Assembly (NCBI RefSeq): GCF_937616625.2
Contig: NC_065572.1
Location: 73,158,653-73,222,652, forward strand
DNA: 64,000 nt
Source of the DNA: Mercurialis annua
Taxonomy: Eukaryota; Streptophyta; Magnoliopsida; Malpighiales; Euphorbiaceae
Direction: 5' to 3'
The notes under the pieces were generated by a model. That model saw nothing but the letters and a program-made list of their open reading frames with translations, did no database searches and had not been told where the DNA came from. Positions 60,601 to 64,000 of this stretch are shown piece by piece. The position numbers and the translations under genes were made by a program. How positions within the stretch are numbered: the stretch's first letter is position 1; each line of letters opens with the position of its first letter.

Positions 60601-63010
60601 GGGGTACATGGTCTCTCAGAGGGGTATCGAGGCTAACCCAGATAAAATCGAAGCGGTCTTAAGAATGACACCGCCACGGAGCATACATGAAGTCCAGAAG
60701 CTCAACGGCCGGGTCACGGCTCTAGGTCGGTTCATGTCCTGCTCGGCAAAACGATGCCTGCCTTTCTTCAAAACCCTGAAACAGATCAAGAACTTCACAT
60801 GGACCGCAGAATGCCAGCAGGCGTTTGAAGAATTGAAAAGCTTCCTGTCCTCGCCCCCACTGTTGGCGAGACCGGATCCGGGCGACGTGTTATATTTATA
60901 CATCTCCTGCTCTGACGAAACAATAGCAGGAGTATTGGTGTCGGAAAAAGGAGGCGAACAATACCCGATCTACTACATTAGCAAAGTACTCAGAGATGCG
61001 GAGCTGAGATACCCGAAGTTGGAGAAGCTGGCGCTGTGCGTATACACCGCCACCATCAAGCTCCGACATTACTTCGAAGGGCACCAAGTCATTGTACGGA
61101 CCGACCAACCATTACGAAAAATCCTCCAGAAGGCAGAGACAAGTGGACGCATAGCAGAATGGGCCGTCAAAATAGGAAGTCTGGGCGTTATCTATGAAGC
61201 TCGGAAAGCACTGAAAGCTCAAGCACTAGCCGACTTCTTCGCTGAATTAACATTCAAAGAACCCATGGAGGACAAAGCGACTCCCTGGGAGATGCACGTC
61301 GATGGAGCAGTTTGCGGAGAAGGAGCAGGCATCGGAGTCGTGCTCAAAGGACCAGGAAGAATCCAAATGGAATACTCAGCAAGACTCGAATTTCCAGCTT
61401 CCAACAATGTGGCGGAATATGAGGCGCTGATAACAGGGTTGCAATTATGCGAAGAGCTCAACATCTCCGAAGTCCAGATCTGCAGTGATTCACAGCTGGT
61501 TGTGAACCAAGTCTCGGGGAACTTCGAAGTAAAGGAAGCTACGTTGAAGAAGTACGCCAAGCAGGCCAAAACCTTCTTTGCCGATAATGGGCGATCCTGG
61601 TCGCTACAGCAAATACCCAGAGCAATGAATGGAAGATCAGACGAATTGGCAAAGTGGGCAGCAACAAAGAATTACGACTCGATGAGAAACATTCCTCATG
61701 AAATCAAACGACAACCTAGCTTTCAAGAAGAAATTGAGGAAGGCGAAGTACTGATGGTAGAAGGGGAAGAAACCTGGATGTCCCCCCTCACAGCATACCT
61801 GGCTAATGGAATACTCCCCGAGGATAAGAAGGAAGCCAAAAGGATAGTGATACTCTCATCAAAGTTCGGAATATACAACGGCCAGCTGTACAAACGGTCA
61901 TTCACCCATCCCTGGCTAAGATGTGTGAACAAAGAAGAAGGGGAGTACATCATAAAAGAATTACATGAGGGGACCTGCGGAGCACATGACGGAGCATCAA
62001 CACTGGTCAGGAAAGCACTACTACAAGGCTATTATTGGCCCACGATGAAAGAACAAGCTACAACGCTAGTAAGGGGATGTTGGCCTTGCCAGCAACATGC
62101 CTTGGTACCAAGAAAGCAAGCTTCAGAAATGAAACCCATCGGCAGTGCATGGCCGTTCGCCCAGTGGGGTATGGACATCCTGGGACCTCTCCCTTTGGCC
62201 ACAGGACAACGGAAGTTCCTGGTAGTGGCAATCGACCACTTCACCAAGTGGATAGAGGCAGAACCACTGGCAAAGATCACCCAACAACGCATAACTAACT
62301 TTTTCTTTAGATCTATCTTGTGCAGGTTTGGAATACCGAAGGTGCTGATCACAGACAACGGAAGGCAGTTCGACTCAGCAAAGTTTAGAAAGTTTTGTGC
62401 CGAGTATCAGATCGACCTAAGGTTCACTTCGGTTTACCATCCACAATCGAATGGGCAAACCGAAGTGGCCAACAGAATCCTACTGGCCGGACTAAAAAGA
62501 AGACTAGACGAGTGCAAAGGAAGATGGGTAGAAGAACTCTACAGTGTCCTATGGAACTACCGTACCACCCCTAGAGAATCAACGGGCGAAACTCCATTCG
62601 CCCTAGCCTATGGAACGGAGGCTGTAATTCCTGTAGAGATCGGCGCACCCACGCCAAGGACAGAAGACAACCAGCTAAACCTAGAAGAAAACGAAGAAGA
62701 GCTCAGGAACAATCTAGATCTCCTGGTTGAAAAAATCAACAGATCAGACATCAGGATGGAAGCCTACAGACAAAAGATGGCCAAACATTTCAACAGCCAT
62801 GTAAAGAAAAGAAAATTCAAACTAGGCGACCTAGTCATGCGAAAAACCGAAGTCAAAAAAGGAGAAGCAGGAAGCGGAAAACTGCAGCCAAACTGGGAAG
62901 GACCTTACACCATCAGCGAGGTCATCAAAGAAGGAACATTTAAACTCACCAACTCCATGGGAAGAATCATACCAAGGACATGGAACGCCAACAACTTGAG
63001 AAAAATTTAG
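57623..63010 (+). CDS. Gag-Pol polyprotein of the Tat-type element
   Basis: 1,795 residues from the first ATG (MDPPGDNTLPATNRED). Order: gag capsid region about 195-300 (AQEWYQSLKPGSVLTFKQF); zinc knuckle C442-EFHRDNGHTTDE-C455; aspartic protease DTGSS at 582-586; reverse transcriptase from about 800, with YVDD at 946-949; RNase H about 1090-1200; a second RNase H of archaeal type from about 1222 (MHVDGAVCGEGAG); integrase with the zinc part HEGTCGAH...CWPC near 1446-1490 and the catalytic triad D1518, D1578, E1614 (35 residues between the last two); a C-terminal chromatin-facing tail. No stop or frameshift, and all catalytic residues are visible. It would copy its RNA into DNA and insert it into the host genome. 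Gag and pol are in one frame, so balance between them must come from processing. Confidence 0.93.
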   Translation: MDPPGDNTLPATNREDRETEPPALNLFPPTSEEGETSDPLAIRQTIPPIAIAPDGEPINNQAMFKAFLEITSLLKDIKQSISLKPPEQGSAKSPVQKLTSTMDKGKEPMREEDAPENSTRKQNAPIIIPDEERWMDEQHTLKGGEEHLEEKVRQVMSRLGIRCEDVDISLRSDSPLADFIISHEFPTKFRYPPNLESYDGTGCPKSHIHKFQAVINVQTNLDHVLCKLFPTTLKGLAQEWYQSLKPGSVLTFKQFSGLFQARFVACIPQKKLSTDLLAIMQWEGETLRKYVERFNKEAMQIEDLSQEIAYTALLNGTTNSDLRKELLAKSPKSFTTLMTIAHTQIRVDDGQREIENRLGRAEERTFAERRNGDRSPIGKRFGEKGNDHFRNKRKKDEDRRYTPLNTTRTNVLFWVKDSREKVRWPRKMNAASASKRDNSKYCEFHRDNGHTTDECWHLKEEIEKLIERGSLSQFVKRDTEARETESERKKERKEEITRRPRPEPAGVVNVIMGGSTGGDSNTTRKKAARTVYSVSPGAPNAKKFRSVSFSEVDSHGLSVPHEDALVVKGRLNNFEVSRMLVDTGSSVNMITMEVFGRIGLKKENLTHVSTPLVGLGGKSVQVEGSLEISIQLGDGEIYKEIRAEFMVVNMDFAYNAILGRPLLHDTCASICMRYLLMKIPTREGDAEVRGCQKSAREAYFTALRKVHITLPVLTMEPPEKKERAEHYGRTEKIELSPGKEIEVGDELEEEIKRSLTENLRSLGDSFAWTTDELIGVDPDVICHRLNIATDAKAVIQKKRRHSPEKQLAIAEEVARLKAANVIRDAYYPKWVANVVMVKKSNGTYRMCVDFTDLNKACPKDSFPLPHIDQLVDSTAGHALYTFLDAKAGYHQIPMAPEDQEKTAFITDQGLFCYKMMPFGLKNAGATYQRLVNSIFRDQIGKHMEVYVDDMIIKSIRAEDHPIDVKIVLETLKRYQLKLNPEKCVFGVPAGKFLGYMVSQRGIEANPDKIEAVLRMTPPRSIHEVQKLNGRVTALGRFMSCSAKRCLPFFKTLKQIKNFTWTAECQQAFEELKSFLSSPPLLARPDPGDVLYLYISCSDETIAGVLVSEKGGEQYPIYYISKVLRDAELRYPKLEKLALCVYTATIKLRHYFEGHQVIVRTDQPLRKILQKAETSGRIAEWAVKIGSLGVIYEARKALKAQALADFFAELTFKEPMEDKATPWEMHVDGAVCGEGAGIGVVLKGPGRIQMEYSARLEFPASNNVAEYEALITGLQLCEELNISEVQICSDSQLVVNQVSGNFEVKEATLKKYAKQAKTFFADNGRSWSLQQIPRAMNGRSDELAKWAATKNYDSMRNIPHEIKRQPSFQEEIEEGEVLMVEGEETWMSPLTAYLANGILPEDKKEAKRIVILSSKFGIYNGQLYKRSFTHPWLRCVNKEEGEYIIKELHEGTCGAHDGASTLVRKALLQGYYWPTMKEQATTLVRGCWPCQQHALVPRKQASEMKPIGSAWPFAQWGMDILGPLPLATGQRKFLVVAIDHFTKWIEAEPLAKITQQRITNFFFRSILCRFGIPKVLITDNGRQFDSAKFRKFCAEYQIDLRFTSVYHPQSNGQTEVANRILLAGLKRRLDECKGRWVEELYSVLWNYRTTPRESTGETPFALAYGTEAVIPVEIGAPTPRTEDNQLNLEENEEELRNNLDLLVEKINRSDIRMEAYRQKMAKHFNSHVKKRKFKLGDLVMRKTEVKKGEAGSGKLQPNWEGPYTISEVIKEGTFKLTNSMGRIIPRTWNANNLRKI

Positions 63011-63556
63011 TCACAATGGGTCGCCCTCAGATATGATTAGTTATTCCTTAAGAAGTAACATAATTAGTCAAGCGACGTTTAGTTTCAATATTGTATTTCA
63101 ATTCCTCCAAGTGATGTTTAATCACAGCATTATGTTTCAATTTCTACAAGTCATATTTCATCACATTATTGTATTTGAATTTATGCAAGTATTTTAATTT
63201 ACCCTTGCTCGGACAAGGAATTTTCACAGATATCGTCTCTTTACTATAGTTACCTGATTACTTAAAATATTTCCGAAGAGGAGAACTGACGAGTTCATTC
63301 CCAAAAAAGGAAAATACACAGTTAAAATATATATCGCCTAAAATAAAGAGAACAAAAATAAAGAAGGCAAGAAAATTTATATATTTTCTCAAAAAAAAAA
63401 AGAAAAGATATATATTTAAAAGAGGACAAATGCCTCACAAAAATTACAAAGGAAAATAAAATTCCTAACAAAAGAAAATATACAAATGTACAAAGTACAT
63501 AACAAAAAAAAAAAAGAAAGGAAAATTCTTCCTATACAAAAACAAAAAAGAGGAAT
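63011..63556 (+). other. Retrotransposon 3' untranslated stretch
   Basis: A-rich, non-coding (GAAAATATACAAATGTACAAA). It includes weakly repeated words TTTCAAT/TTATGCAAGTATTT (63082-63190). It separates the pol stop from the antisense ORF. Confidence 0.5.
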
Positions 63557-64000
63557 CTAAAGCTTGATGATCTCTGGCTCAACCTTCTCCGGGGCAGCCT
63601 CTTTGTTCCCCTCCAAAATATTTGGGACAGATAGCCCCTCCTGCGAATCCCGCCTGGCTGAAGAAGAAGCATCGACACGAATGTTGCCAGAACGGGTGGG
63701 AGAAGGGACATCGGCAAGACTAAGAGGATCGGACCCCGGAAGGATAGACTCCAGATCAGAAGGCCGATCCAATAAGTCCAGAGCAGCAAAAGGCCGCTCC
63801 GAAGATATAAGCAAGCCGAAGTCCTTCTCCTCAGGACTACCTCCCAAACCGGGAACAAGAGGCTTCTCGCCAGCCTTGGCAGGTTCCTGGACCCCCGGGG
63901 CAGACTGTTCGGCAACCTCAGCAGCACCTCCACCATTTTCAGACTTGATGGAGACAAACAAGTCTTGGGGAGAATCTGGCTCACTCTCACTGTTAACCCC
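63557..64000 (-). CDS. Antisense ORF of the retrotransposon, partial
   Basis: A minus-strand frame open from the window edge to the stop at 63557, 147 codons without a start in view. The product is acidic and rich in Ser, Pro, Glu and Gly (SENGGGAAEVAEQSAPG, RPSDLESILPGSDPLSLADV), with a C-terminus EPEIIKL. Some Tat-lineage elements (for example maize Grande) carry an extra gene in opposite orientation between pol and the 3' LTR; the position here fits. I recognise no domain. A competing frame over the same DNA (63532-63990) is Leu/Arg-rich and looks like a shadow. Confidence 0.5.
   Translation of the reverse strand, partial: GVNSESEPDSPQDLFVSIKSENGGGAAEVAEQSAPGVQEPAKAGEKPLVPGLGGSPEEKDFGLLISSERPFAALDLLDRPSDLESILPGSDPLSLADVPSPTRSGNIRVDASSSARRDSQEGLSVPNILEGNKEAAPEKVEPEIIKL

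Larger units (their letters stand above)
57090..64000 (+). mobile_element. Ty3/gypsy retrotransposon, Tat lineage, cut by the window edge
   Basis: Contains a 5' LTR, primer-binding site, one intact gag-pol frame, a downstream untranslated region with an antisense ORF, and no 3' LTR before 64000. The second, archaeal-type RNase H placed between the normal RNase H and integrase is diagnostic for the Tat lineage. The uninterrupted polyprotein argues for a recent insertion. Confidence 0.88.

Overview
This window is nuclear DNA of a eudicot plant. The evidence is spliced GT-AG genes with plant-type paralogues (an ECT2-like YTH protein, an 843-aa eEF2, a PORR organelle protein, a BOI-like RING ligase), telo-box and site II promoter motifs, and a dense load of plant transposons in AT-rich DNA. 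I cannot name the species.

Layout. 1-763: end of a Ty3/gypsy-type LTR. 774-1031: tRNA-derived SINE. 1244-1546: Stowaway-like MITE. 1571-6268: degenerate hAT transposon with a perfect 8-bp target duplication. 7203-10481: m6A reader of the ECT2 type (+). 12849-15561 and 22040-24866: two complete eEF2 genes (+). A copy of the 3' end of the m6A-reader gene lies directly after the first eEF2 gene, which shows that an ECT2-tail/eEF2 unit was duplicated in tandem. The second spacer was then enlarged by a pogo-like element, a long-TIR MITE and a Tourist-like element. 26614-29110: KRR1 (-), a ribosome-assembly factor. 32062-32830: REV7 (+), a HORMA protein of translesion synthesis. 33540-34718: PORR-domain organelle RNA-splicing factor (+). 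34719-41397: gene-poor DNA with a GTTTACTAAC tandem array and a CACTA-like MITE.

41407-44326 is the most striking part: a young Mutator-like element of 2,920 bp with 180-bp terminal inverted repeats that are almost identical, a perfect 9-bp target duplication, and a ladder of at least eleven near-perfect hairpins, six of them built on one ATCCGCGAT motif. It carries a spliced gene with an N-terminal domain resembling that of MULE transposases but no catalytic domain.

44336-53100 is mainly AT-rich, with two further MITEs that have exact target duplications. 53123-54392: BOI-like RING E3 ligase (-), with ABRE/G-box motifs upstream. 57090 to the right edge: a Tat-lineage Ty3/gypsy retrotransposon with one intact gag-pol frame of 1,795 codons, a second (archaeal-type) RNase H, and an antisense ORF that runs off the window.

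Several genes serve translation or RNA: eEF2 (elongation), KRR1 (small-subunit assembly), the YTH protein (mRNA fate) and the PORR protein (organelle introns). There is no operon logic here; the neighbourhood is shaped by tandem duplication and transposition.
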